Shown here piece by piece: positions 8,799 through 17,324 of a DNA stretch of 64,000 nt; positions within the stretch are counted from its first letter, which is position 1; each line of letters starts with the position of its first letter. The position numbers and the translations under genes are program-made. Location of the stretch: assembly GCF_014654675.1 (NCBI RefSeq), contig NZ_BNBC01000037.1:1-64000 (forward strand). The letters are read 5' to 3'. The notes under the pieces were generated by a model. That model searched no databases and was not told where the DNA came from. It was given only the letters and a program-made list of their open reading frames with translations. Source of the stretch: Streptomyces spiralis (GTDB lineage Bacteria > Actinomycetota > Actinomycetes > Streptomycetales > Streptomycetaceae).

Positions 8799-9866
8799 TC
8801 AGAAACGGTCCACGTCCACGACGGCCTGGGCGAAGGCCGTGGGAGCCTCTTGCGGCAGGTTGTGACCGATGCCCGACAGCGTCCGGTGCTCGTACGGGCC
8901 GACGAAACGGTCGCGGTAGGAGGCGCCGTTGCCGGGCGCGGTGAACGGGTCGCGTTCGGGATCGAGGGTGATGGTGGGGACGCTGATGGTGGGGCGCGTG
9001 GCGAGCTGCTTCTCGTAGCGGTCGTAGCGGCGTTCGCCGTCGGCGAGGCCGAGCCGCCAGCGGTAGTTGTGGATCACGATGGCCGCGTAGTCCGGGTTCT
9101 CGAAGGCCCGGGCGGTGCGCTCGAAAGTGGCGTCGTCGAAGTGCCAGGTGGGGGAGACGGTGTCCCAGACCAAGCGGCACAGGTCGTGCCGGTCCGTCTT
9201 GTCCTCCATGGCGAGGCGGCCCCGCTCGGTTGCGAAGTAGAACTGGTACCACCAGGTGTGTTCGGCTGCGGGAGCCAGTGGCTTCTTCTGTGCGTCGACG
9301 TTGGTGATGAGGTATCCGCTCACCGACACCAGTCCCTTGACGCGTTCGGGCCAGAGGGCGGCGATGATGTCGGCGGTGCGCGAACCCCAGTCGAAGCCGG
9401 CGAGAAGGGCGTTCTCGATCTTGAGGGCGTCCATCAGGGCGATGATGTCGAGCGCGATCGCCGACTGCTGGGCGTTGCGGAACGTCCGGGAGGAGAGGAA
9501 GCGCGTCGAGCCGTGACCGCGGAGGTAGGGCACGATGACGCGGTAGCCCTGCTCGGCCAGGAGTGGGGCGACGTCGACGTAGCTGTGGATGTCGTAGGGC
9601 CAGCCGTGCAGGCAGATCACGGCCGGGCCGTGGGCGGGTCCGGCCTCGGCGTAGCCGACGTCCAGCACGCCGGCCCTGACATGCCTGAGCTTGGCGAAGG
9701 AGGTGTGTGTGCCGGGCGTCAGCGCGGGAACGGTCGGCGTCGGTGTGCCGCCGGCCTTGCGTGGGGCGGCGGAGGCGTGCGGGAGGCCCTGGAGGCCGAC
9801 GAGCGAGAGCGCGGCCGCACCGGTGCCCAGGCCGGCGGTCTTGCTGAACGTACGCCTGCTGATCAT
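8799..9866 (-). CDS. Tat-exported alpha/beta hydrolase, epoxide hydrolase-like
   Basis: 355 residues. A twin-arginine leader (SRRTFSKTAG followed by a hydrophobic stretch and ASAAP) predicts export of the folded enzyme. The core has HGWPYDIHSY (oxyanion HGxP), nucleophile Asp in AGFDWGSRTAD, a candidate acid in LDPERDPFTAP and the His in GIGHNLPQEAP. An Asp nucleophile with an HGWP motif is the epoxide hydrolase/haloalkane dehalogenase signature, though many relatives are uncharacterised esterase-like proteins. It is convergent with the SDR gene, stops being 2 bp apart, so it is not in the same operon. Confidence 0.9.
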   Translation of the reverse strand: MISRRTFSKTAGLGTGAAALSLVGLQGLPHASAAPRKAGGTPTPTVPALTPGTHTSFAKLRHVRAGVLDVGYAEAGPAHGPAVICLHGWPYDIHSYVDVAPLLAEQGYRVIVPYLRGHGSTRFLSSRTFRNAQQSAIALDIIALMDALKIENALLAGFDWGSRTADIIAALWPERVKGLVSVSGYLITNVDAQKKPLAPAAEHTWWYQFYFATERGRLAMEDKTDRHDLCRLVWDTVSPTWHFDDATFERTARAFENPDYAAIVIHNYRWRLGLADGERRYDRYEKQLATRPTISVPTITLDPERDPFTAPGNGASYRDRFVGPYEHRTLSGIGHNLPQEAPTAFAQAVVDVDRF

Positions 9867-10021
9867 GTGAATACTCCGTCGTACGGGTGTGAAGGCAGAG
9901 GTGTCTGTCGCAGGAGCCCCCGCCCGGGAACCGTCACCGGTCTGGCTGGTGCGGGGTGTGAGGTGACTGTTCCATGCAAGTCGTCACCAGTCAAGCCGGT
10001 GATTCGAACCCGGGCGGTGAC

Positions 10022-10104
10022 AGCCGTGCCGTAGGGCACCTGCGCGGCGTCGCGGGCGAGTTGCGGATGGCCGACGTCCGCTCCCGGGTGGCTCTCTCCC
10101 CGGC
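10022..10104 (+). pseudogene. Fragment of an NAD(P)H-dependent FMN reductase gene
   Basis: About 83 bp match, at the DNA and protein level, an internal part of the intact reductase gene at 21030-21590 (HLRGVAGELRMADVRSRVALS here, HLRGIAGEMQMADVRSQVALS there, allowing a few changes). No start or flavodoxin N-terminus precedes it, and after VALS the similarity ends. It is a relic of a paralogous or duplicated copy. Confidence 0.75.
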
Positions 10105-10109
10105 CGCTC

Positions 10110-10207
10110 AGGGCTCGGCCGAGGTCGTAGGCGAAGCTCATGCCCATGGGGCCCAGGCCGACGACGCCGACCTGCTGTCCATGGGTTCCCGGCGTGGTGG
10201 CACGCAT
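10110..10207 (-). pseudogene. N-terminal fragment of a Rossmann-fold oxidoreductase
   Basis: Reads MRATTPGTHGQQVGVVGLGP followed by MGMSFAYDLGRAL. The GLGPMG glycine motif behind a short lead is what the N-terminus of an NAD(P)-binding dehydrogenase looks like. After about 33 codons the frame enters the antisense of the FMN reductase fragment, so the gene is truncated. An aldo-keto reductase start is an alternative reading. Confidence 0.5.
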
Positions 10208-10300
10208 GCCGTGTTTCTGCCTTCATGTCGCATCAGCGATGTCGGGAGCGACAGGAAATCAACGAAATCAATTGACCAGCATGAAGGATCGTCGGGGTGC

Positions 10301-11224
10301 CTATTGCCTGTACGGGTCGCCTTCCGGAAGCCAGGCGTCAGGGTCGTGAATGCCGAAGTCACCGAGGCCGTCGGTGAGCGCGCCCACGGTGTTCAGCACC
10401 GCCGGGCGCGTCTCGCCGCGCCGCCACACCAGGGACCAGGTCCAGTAGACCTTCGGCTCTACCACGGGGCGTGCGACCAGTTCGCGTGGGAGCTGGGTGG
10501 TCTGCGCCTTCGGAGAGTTGAGGATCGGCGCGCGCGATCGACGTACGTGGTCGAAGAACGTCGGACCGGTGATGCCGCCGTCGGAAATGTGAGCCGTCCG
10601 GGCGCCGGTGTCGCGGGCAAGCTGCTCGGCGTAGGCGTTCCAGGAGGACCAGGCGGTGGCATCGCCGTCCAGCAGGACGACGACGTCACGGGCACGAACC
10701 TCGGCCTCGTCATGGCCGACGGAGACCGCGTACAGGCGATCGGCGCCGACAAGCCGGGCGTTGAGACCCAGTTCGTCCAGATCCTCCTGGCGGACCCAGC
10801 ACACCGCGAGATCCAGGCCGCCATCCGCGACCCGCGCGGCTTGCGTGTGCGAGGGCGCGACCCAGGCATCGACGTGCACGCGCGCCACGGTGGAGGTCCG
10901 CGCGGTGAGGTCCGCGGGCAGCCAACTGACGTAGCCGAGGCGGACCGGCTCGGAGCCCGCCATTTTCGCCGCTCGGTTGCGGAGGTCGTCGGCACTGTCC
11001 AGCAGGGAGCGGACGTGCGGGAGGAGTGCCGCTCCAGCCGGTGTGAGGGCGACCGAGCGGCGGTCCCGGTCGAACAGACGCACCCCGAGGTCGCGCTCCA
11101 GCGCCTTGATCTGTTGGGACAAGGACGGGCCGGCGATCAGGAGCCGGCCGGCGGCCCGCCCGAAGTTCAGCTCCTCGGCGACCGCGAGGAAGTACCGCAA
11201 CTGGCGCAGTTCCACCTCAGTCAT
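10301..11224 (-). CDS. LysR-family transcriptional regulator
   Basis: 307 residues. The N-terminal winged HTH is complete (LRQLRYFLAVAEELNFGRAA, SLSQQIKALERDLGVRLFDRDRRSVALTPAG). The C-terminal co-inducer domain shows the usual two-lobe pattern but is somewhat divergent (LGYVSWLPADLTART, DLAVCWVRQEDLDELGL). No intact target lies divergently: upstream is an aldehyde dehydrogenase relic and downstream are the reductase relics. Its original neighbours may have been lost, so its present regulon is uncertain. Confidence 0.9.
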   Translation of the reverse strand: MTEVELRQLRYFLAVAEELNFGRAAGRLLIAGPSLSQQIKALERDLGVRLFDRDRRSVALTPAGAALLPHVRSLLDSADDLRNRAAKMAGSEPVRLGYVSWLPADLTARTSTVARVHVDAWVAPSHTQAARVADGGLDLAVCWVRQEDLDELGLNARLVGADRLYAVSVGHDEAEVRARDVVVLLDGDATAWSSWNAYAEQLARDTGARTAHISDGGITGPTFFDHVRRSRAPILNSPKAQTTQLPRELVARPVVEPKVYWTWSLVWRRGETRPAVLNTVGALTDGLGDFGIHDPDAWLPEGDPYRQ

Positions 11225-11372
11225 GCTACGCGTGGTGAGAGGCCCGACCTACCAGGTGCGGAGTCCGCGGCTGAGCGGCTGCGACGCTCGCGCCGTGCTC
11301 GATCAGCGCACGAGCGAACGCACGCCCCTGAGAACACCGCCGCCCTCGCGGCGGTGACCCAGCGTCCGGAAC

Positions 11373-11459
11373 GACACGATCGACGATCTCCAGACCCCGG
11401 GCCACCTCGGCCAGTGCGTCCGCGCGGACCTTGCCCTGCTCGGCGGTGATCAGCGCGGC
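11373..11459 (-). pseudogene. Aldehyde dehydrogenase fragment (MmsA-like)
   Basis: About 29 codons read LITAEQGKVRADALAEVARG then LEIVDRV. This is the conserved ITxExGKxxxDAxxEVxRGLE helix of methylmalonate-semialdehyde and related aldehyde dehydrogenases. The flanking codons of the same frame are unrelated and no catalytic Cys region follows, so only a relic is left. Confidence 0.65.
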
Positions 11460-11714
11460 ATGAGTGGACCGGCGTTGTCCGTCTGTCCGGGCGACCGGCT
11501 GTCCGGGCGACCGTCTGCGGGCGGCCGGCGAGGCTCGGTCGGCCTGAGGCGCTGTGTCTGACAACGGGGTCATGCCGGGCTCCCGGCGACCGGCCGACTG
11601 GTCCGGTTCTTCGAGGGCCTCCCCACTGTGTCAGGCGCTCGATGTGTGCCATGCGGCGCTTACATCAGGACATGATCGACAGTGCTGCCCCGACCCGACC
11701 ATAGGGTTCGGGGA

Positions 11715-13115
11715 ATGAATGATTCCCCGTGCGCCGGCCCTTCGGCGCCTACGGCAGACAGAACGAGTCGTCCGCTCCTCGGCCCCAGTTGGTTCGCAGC
11801 CGTGATGGGCACCGGCATCGTCGCCGATGCTGCGGTCACCCTGCCATGGAGATTCCACGGACTGCTGGCTGCCGCCACGGTGGTCTGGCTGGGGGCTGCG
11901 CTCCTGCTGATACTGCTGGCCGTCGGTTACCTCCGACAGCGGGCGCTCCGGTTGCATGCCGGTGATCCGGTGATGGCCCAGTTCTTCGGCGCGGCACCGA
12001 TGGCGCTGCTCACGGTGGGCGCCGGGGCTCTTCTGCTCGGCCGTCGGCTCATCGGGCCCGAGGCGGCGCTGGACGTGGACTGGGTGCTGTGGTCGCTCGG
12101 CACCGTACTCGGTCTTGTCACGGCATGCACGGTGCCTTATCTGATGGTCACACGGCACCGCTTCGGGCCGGACGCCGCGTTCGGAGGCTGGCTGATGCCG
12201 GTGGTGCCGCCGATGGTTTCGGCCGCGACGGGTGCACTGCTCGTCCCTCATGCACCGGCGGGGCAGCCACGGCTCGCCCTGCTGCTGGGCTGCTACGCGA
12301 TGCTCGGGCTCGGCCTGGTCGCCACCCTGCTGGTGCTGGCCATGATCTACGGTCGGCTGGTGCACCACGAGGCACCCGCTGGTACGGCGGTGCCCACGGT
12401 GTGGATCGGGGCGGGGGCGTTGGGCCAGTCGGTGACGGCGCTCGGCGCGCTGGCGACTGCGGCGCCGGGCGCCCTGCCCGCGCCCTACGCGCGGGGCACC
12501 GCGGTGTTCGCGTTGCTGGGCGGGATTGTGGTGTGGGGCTTCGCCATGCTGTGGGTCGTGCTGGCCACGGGGCTGACGGTACGGACGATCCGGGCCGGGC
12601 TGCCTTTCGCGCCCACATGGTGGTCCTTCATCTTCCCGGTGGGTGCCTGCGTGACTGCCACCTGCGCCCTCGCGGCGCGGACCGGTTTGGACATGTTGAT
12701 CTGGGTCGCCGTGGTGTTCTACGGGCTGCTCGTCATCGCCTGGGTGGTGGTGGCCGGCCACTCCCTGCGCCATGCCGCCAGGCATATGTCGCTCCGGTCC
12801 GTGGCCGCGCACGCGCGCCGGCGGGGCGTCGAACCGGAGGGGCCGTTCGACGGGGCGACCGAGCTCCGGGGCACCGTCCGTACCACCGCCGGCGGCCGCC
12901 CGATCCCGGAGGCACGTGTCACTCTCATCGATCCGGCGGGCGACGTCGTCGGCGTGACGCTGACCGCCGCGGACGGCTCCTACGCCTTCACCGACCTTGC
13001 CGGAGACCGCTACACCGTCGTGGCTGCGGGATATCCGGCTCAGGCCATGCCCCTTTCTCTCGACGGCAGCGGCCAGGGCGTCTTCGATCTGACGCTGGCA
13101 CACGAGGAGGGCTGA
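11715..13115 (+). CDS. TDT-family (TehA/SLAC1-like) transporter fused to a carboxypeptidase-regulatory-like domain
   Basis: 466 residues from the ATG at 11715 (GGGGAATG upstream). Residues about 20-375 contain roughly ten hydrophobic segments. The first carries GPSWFAAVMGTGIVADA, the diagnostic opening of the tellurite-resistance/dicarboxylate transporter (TDT) family of anion channels and exporters. Residues about 395-465 are soluble and read as a CarboxypepD_reg/SdrB-like beta sandwich (LRGTVRTTAGGRPIPEARVTL, ADGSYAFTDLAGDRYTVVAAGY). Such a domain on a TDT channel is unusual and could bind cell-surface or cytosolic partners. It sits alone, with a strong terminator 114 bp downstream. Confidence 0.88.
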   Translation: MNDSPCAGPSAPTADRTSRPLLGPSWFAAVMGTGIVADAAVTLPWRFHGLLAAATVVWLGAALLLILLAVGYLRQRALRLHAGDPVMAQFFGAAPMALLTVGAGALLLGRRLIGPEAALDVDWVLWSLGTVLGLVTACTVPYLMVTRHRFGPDAAFGGWLMPVVPPMVSAATGALLVPHAPAGQPRLALLLGCYAMLGLGLVATLLVLAMIYGRLVHHEAPAGTAVPTVWIGAGALGQSVTALGALATAAPGALPAPYARGTAVFALLGGIVVWGFAMLWVVLATGLTVRTIRAGLPFAPTWWSFIFPVGACVTATCALAARTGLDMLIWVAVVFYGLLVIAWVVVAGHSLRHAARHMSLRSVAAHARRRGVEPEGPFDGATELRGTVRTTAGGRPIPEARVTLIDPAGDVVGVTLTAADGSYAFTDLAGDRYTVVAAGYPAQAMPLSLDGSGQGVFDLTLAHEEG

Positions 13116-13228
13116 GCAGCAGGCAGCCCCTTTCACGGCGGGCCTGCTCCGCGCGGCGCTCGAGGTGTACGCGCAGCTGAAGGCGGCACTGACCACGTCC
13201 CCCGCGGGCGCGCCGGCCCATGAGCGAA

Positions 13229-13274
13229 GTCGACCGGGCCCGACGGCAGCGCAGTGCCGTCGGGCCCGGTCGAC
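13229..13274. terminator. Bidirectional hairpin terminator
   Basis: A perfect 20-bp inverted repeat beginning GTCGACCGGGCCCG with a 6-nt GCGCAG loop. It lies between the plus-strand transporter and the convergent minus-strand DUF6884 gene, so it can serve both. Confidence 0.9.
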
Positions 13275-13408
13275 AGATGATCCGGGCAGCTCGTTCGTGC
13301 GACGCTAGGGGAGCGCCCGGCCCATGGTGGATGCGTGTCCGCGGCGCCGGCCGGTTCGGTCCCCGCCGACGGCCGGGCGGTCTTGTGGCGATCACATGCG
13401 GCCTGTCG

Positions 13409-13858
13409 TCAGATGCCCGTCCACTCCTTGCGCAACGCTGCCAGGCGGGCCATTTGCTGACCCATGCCGCCTGCTCCGGCCAGCGGCGTCCGGGCGTGCG
13501 GCCAGATGGCGCGGACGAGGTCCACGTGTCGTGCCCCGCCGAGCGCCACCACGGGGTCGAGGAACACGATGCCGCGCCGAGTCGCCTGTTCCAGAAGAAC
13601 CTCGGCGGTTATGGCGTCGGCTGCTCCATGGGGTGTGTCGTACGGCTCGATGACCTCGTCGAGGTCGAGCAGCCCGTGGCGTGCGGAGAGAATGAGCAGC
13701 CGCTCGGATTGCAGCGCGTCAGCCGCCTTGCGGCATGCCCGGTGGTAGGAGCCGACGTACATGTCCGCCGCCGGTGCCGGCGCGCTCAGTTTGCGGCTGC
13801 CGCACGGGATGACGACGAGTTCTGGTCTGAGACAGTCGAGGTGGTCGTTCGCGGACAT
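13409..13858 (-). CDS. DUF6884 domain protein
   Basis: 149 residues from the ATG at 13858 (MSANDHLDCL). Conserved landmarks are ELVVIPCGSRKL, AADMYVGSYHRACRKAAD, LLILSARHGLLDLDEVIEPYD and ITAEVLLEQA. This is the DUF6884 pattern, a YaaA-like small domain found in actinomycete and phage genomes. CGSRK and SARHGL look like ligand-contacting loops, since related domains occur in tRNA-modifying and DNA-associated proteins. The function here is unknown. The longer upstream frame (to 14011) has no similarity and is not used. Confidence 0.8.
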   Translation of the reverse strand: MSANDHLDCLRPELVVIPCGSRKLSAPAPAADMYVGSYHRACRKAADALQSERLLILSARHGLLDLDEVIEPYDTPHGAADAITAEVLLEQATRRGIVFLDPVVALGGARHVDLVRAIWPHARTPLAGAGGMGQQMARLAALRKEWTGI

Positions 13859-14210
13859 GCCTGTCGTCCTGCCTGTTCGTGTGAGACGTGAGCGGTGCTG
13901 ATGACGTACGCACGCCGTCGGATCGCAACGCGCGGTACCCGGTGTGCGGGCCTCAGCTGGGCAGTGGCAGCATTCCACGCACAATCCGGCCGCTTGATGC
14001 GATGTCCTCATGTGCCGCCGTCATGGCACATTCGGTGTCTTTCTCGCCGCCTGCGACGTCATACCGTGGACGGTGCGACGCGGTCGGGCAGTTCCCTTCC
14101 TCGGCGGACGCCAGATACCAGCGGCGTCTTGGGCAGGATTCGGCTGATCAGCAGGACCCGCCGCGTCCGTCATTGGTCGTATGCAATGAGGAAAGAAGGC
14201 GATCCACATC
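13859..14210. other. Divergent intergenic region between DUF6884 and E1 genes
   Basis: No gene seen. It should hold the two divergent promoters. A purine-rich GGAAAGAAGG at about 14190-14199 is the ribosome binding site for the GTG start at 14211. Confidence 0.5.
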
Positions 14211-16961
14211 GTGGAGTCGCAATCCCGCGCCGGACAGCCGGTGCTGAATGGGCTGGAATTCGGCCTCAACGAATGGCTCGTGGACGAACAGTACGAGCGG
14301 TACCTGAACGATCCAGGGTCGGTCGACCAGACATGGAGGGACTTCTTCTCCTCCGGGACCCCGGTGTCCGCCCGGCGCGAGCGGAGCGACTCGACGACTG
14401 TCGGTGACAGTGCGAACGAGGCGGCGGTCAAGGCGGTCCGCGTTGCTGCGCTCGTCCACGCGTACCGGGTGCGGGGCCATCTTGTGGCCGACACCGACCC
14501 GCTCACGACGGAGCCGGTGGTCGCACGCCCGGAGCTCGACATCGCGGCGTTCCAGCTCGGCGACGACGATCTGGACAGGACGTTCGTCGTCGACGGCTTC
14601 GCCGGGCAGGCGACCATGAGTCTTCGCGACGTTCTGCAGGTCCTCCGGGAGTCCTACTGCCGGACGGTCGGCACCCAGTACATGCACATACAAAGCTCGG
14701 AAGAACGTCACTGGGTCCAGCAGCGGATCGAATCGCCTCACCCCCGGCCGGACCGCGCCGAACAACTGCAGATCCTCTACCGGCTGGGCGCGGCAGAGGC
14801 GTTCGAGACGTTCCTGCACACCAAATACGTGGGCCAGAAACGCTATTCGCTTGAAGGCGGCGAGTCCGCGATCGTGCTGCTGGACGCCCTGCTGCGCCGC
14901 TCCATCAAGCAGGGGGCGAAGGAAGCCGTCATCGGTATGGCACACCGCGGCCGGCTCAATGTGCTGGCCAACATCGTCGGCAAGTCCTACGCGGAGATCT
15001 TCCACGAGTTCGAGGATGCGGCGGACATCCGTTCGGTCCAGGGATCCGGGGATGTGAAGTACCACCTCGGGGCGGAAGGGACCTACCGTGCCGTGGACGG
15101 CGGGACCATCGCCGTCTCCGTCGTGGCGAACCCCTCGCATCTGGAGATCGTCGGGCCGGTCGCCCAGGGAGTGGTCCGCGCCAAGCAGGAGCTGGCCACA
15201 GGCGGTGGCGAAACCTTCTCCGTCCTGCCCGTCGTCGTCCACGGGGATGCCGCTTTCGCCGGTCAGGGCGTGGTCGGCGAGACGCTGAACATGTCGCAGC
15301 TGCCCGGCTACCGCACCGGCGGGACGGTCCACATCGTCGTCAACAACCAACTCGGCTTCACGACCGCACCGGCCCACGGCCGCTCGAGCACATACGCCAC
15401 CGATGTGGCAAAGACCATCGAGGCCCCGATCTTCCACGTCAACGGAGACGACCCCGAGGCCGTCGTCCGCGTCGCACGGTGGGCCTTCGACTACCGGCAG
15501 ACGTTCCACAAGGACGTCGTCATCGATCTCATCTGCTACCGGCGCCACGGACACAGCGAGGTCGATGATCCGTCCATCACCCAGCCGGCGCTGTACGACC
15601 GCATCCATGCCCGGCCCTCCGTGCGCAAGCTGTACGCCGAGGCGCTGGTCCGCCGAGGAGACATCGACGAACGGCAGGTGGAAGGCGCCCTGCGGGACTA
15701 CCGGCAGCGCCTCGATCGGGCCTTCGTCGAGACCCAGGCGGTGCCGGTGCCCGACCACTCCACGGAGCGCGCCGTCCCCGTGCACGCCGAGGGTGGCGCG
15801 GCCCCTCACCTGAGCACCGCGATCACGGAGGCGACCGCCCGGCAGGTCATCGCGTCCCAGACCGGTTTGCCGCAGGGGTTCACGGTGCACCCGCGCGTTC
15901 TGCCGCAGCTGCAGAGACGTACCGCGATGCTGGATGCGGGAACGATCGACTGGGCCACCGCAGAAACTCTCGCCCTCGGCTCCCTGCTGCTGGACGGGAT
16001 TCCGGTGCGGCTGGCCGGGCAGGACTCCCGCCGCGGCACGTTCGGGCAACGGCACGCCGTGCTCACCGACCGGCGCACCGGCGAGGAATACACGCCGCTG
16101 AGCTCCCTCGGCGGGCGAGCCGCGCGGTTCTCACCCTACGACTCGATGCTGTCCGAACTGGCGGCGCTGGCCTTCGAATACGGCTACTCCCTGGCACGGC
16201 CCGACGCTCTGGTGCTGTGGGAGGCCCAGTTCGGGGACTTCGCCAACGGTGCCCAGACCGTCGTCGACGAGTACATCGCCTCGTCCGAACAGAAGTGGGG
16301 GCAGCGCTCCGGGGTGACGCTGCTGCTGCCGCACGGCCTGGAGGGACAGGGACCGGACCACTCCTCCGGGAGGATCGAGCGGTTCCTCCAGCTGTGTGCG
16401 CAGGGGAACATGACCGTCGCGATGCCCTCGCTGCCGGGCAACTACTTCCACCTGCTCAGGCAGCAAGCGCTCGGCGAGCACAGGAGGCCACTGGTGGTGT
16501 TCACTCCGAAGTCGATGTTGCGTTCCAAGGCAGCCACCTCCACGCTGACGGAGTTCACCACGGGCGGGTTCCGCGCGGTCGTGCCGGACGAGACGGCCGA
16601 TGCCGCTCGGGTCGGGCGCGTGCTGGTGTGCTCGGGGAAGATCTTCTACGACCTGGACGCGCACCGGCGAAGCTCCGGTCTGACGGACACCGCGATCCTC
16701 CGCGTGGAGCGTCTCCACCCGTTCCCGGAGCAGGAGCTCAGCGCGGAACTCGCCCGTTTCCCGGCCGACGCCGAGGTGCGATGGGTGCAGGAGGAGCCGG
16801 AGAACCAAGGAGCCTGGTCCTTTGTGAGGCCGTACGTGCAACGGCCGGCCAACCGTCCTGTCGAATGCGTCAGCCGCCCGCAGGCGTCGGCCCCGGCCGG
16901 TGGCTCCGCCCGACGGCATACCGGCGAGCAGAGGAATCTCGTGGCATCCGCTTTCCGCTGA
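14211..16961 (+). CDS. 2-oxoglutarate dehydrogenase E1 / 2-oxoglutarate decarboxylase lacking the acyltransferase domain
   Basis: 916 residues, GTG start behind GAAAGAAGG. The N-terminal E1o signature (LNEWLVDEQYERYLNDPGSV) is present, followed by the dehydrogenase core (MAHRGRLNVLANIVGKSY; ThDP region GDAAFAGQGVVGETLNMSQL), the transketolase pyrimidine domain (FGQRHAVLTD, QFGDFANGAQTVVDEYI, LLPHGLEGQGPDHSS) and the C-terminal domain (QEEPENQGAW). It decarboxylates 2-oxoglutarate on thiamine diphosphate. Mycobacterial and usual Streptomyces Kgd/OdhA proteins are over 1200 residues because an E2-type acyltransferase domain is inserted after the N-terminus. This one lacks it and matches E. coli SucA in length. 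It is probably a second copy that borrows an E2 or acts as a decarboxylase. Confidence 0.93.
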   Translation: MESQSRAGQPVLNGLEFGLNEWLVDEQYERYLNDPGSVDQTWRDFFSSGTPVSARRERSDSTTVGDSANEAAVKAVRVAALVHAYRVRGHLVADTDPLTTEPVVARPELDIAAFQLGDDDLDRTFVVDGFAGQATMSLRDVLQVLRESYCRTVGTQYMHIQSSEERHWVQQRIESPHPRPDRAEQLQILYRLGAAEAFETFLHTKYVGQKRYSLEGGESAIVLLDALLRRSIKQGAKEAVIGMAHRGRLNVLANIVGKSYAEIFHEFEDAADIRSVQGSGDVKYHLGAEGTYRAVDGGTIAVSVVANPSHLEIVGPVAQGVVRAKQELATGGGETFSVLPVVVHGDAAFAGQGVVGETLNMSQLPGYRTGGTVHIVVNNQLGFTTAPAHGRSSTYATDVAKTIEAPIFHVNGDDPEAVVRVARWAFDYRQTFHKDVVIDLICYRRHGHSEVDDPSITQPALYDRIHARPSVRKLYAEALVRRGDIDERQVEGALRDYRQRLDRAFVETQAVPVPDHSTERAVPVHAEGGAAPHLSTAITEATARQVIASQTGLPQGFTVHPRVLPQLQRRTAMLDAGTIDWATAETLALGSLLLDGIPVRLAGQDSRRGTFGQRHAVLTDRRTGEEYTPLSSLGGRAARFSPYDSMLSELAALAFEYGYSLARPDALVLWEAQFGDFANGAQTVVDEYIASSEQKWGQRSGVTLLLPHGLEGQGPDHSSGRIERFLQLCAQGNMTVAMPSLPGNYFHLLRQQALGEHRRPLVVFTPKSMLRSKAATSTLTEFTTGGFRAVVPDETADAARVGRVLVCSGKIFYDLDAHRRSSGLTDTAILRVERLHPFPEQELSAELARFPADAEVRWVQEEPENQGAWSFVRPYVQRPANRPVECVSRPQASAPAGGSARRHTGEQRNLVASAFR

Positions 16962-17021
16962 CCACGCCGATTGTCACGGAGCGGAAGGCGGGCTCCCGCG
17001 GTACAGCACGCGACCCGCTGT

Positions 17022-17059
17022 TGCGGACCCCCCTCGGCCACATCCGAGGGGGGTCCGCA
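17022..17059 (+). terminator. Terminator of the E1 gene
   Basis: Perfect 16-bp stem, TGCGGACCCCCCTCGG and its complement, with a CCACAT loop, 60 bases beyond the E1 stop codon. Confidence 0.9.
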
Positions 17060-17324
17060 TGTTCGACTTGGTCCGCTCGTTGGGAGCCGGGGCGTCAGTG
17101 CCGTGCCACCGCCTGCCCCCGGTGGGTGGAGAGCCGAGGGCTGTCAGACGTCCGGCCGCGGTCGGCACAGCACAGCAGACCATACCGATCCCCACGCGGC
17201 CCAGGACGAACAGCGAGAGCCGCGCATGGGCGCACCCGCGTGCCGCGACCACGCTTGGCGGTGCCGCATCGCGGGACGCACTGGCCGCTCAAGGTTCGCC
17301 GTGCTCGGCGGTCCATACCGTCGA

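Noticed and set aside
10000..10020. T-loop-like GATTCGAACCC suggesting a tRNA
   Set aside because: No D-arm, anticodon stem or acceptor stem can be drawn around it.
7107..10034. Long plus-strand frame over TetR, SDR and hydrolase genes
   Set aside because: It crosses three genes on both strands, with no ribosome binding site and no similarity; the real genes have motifs.
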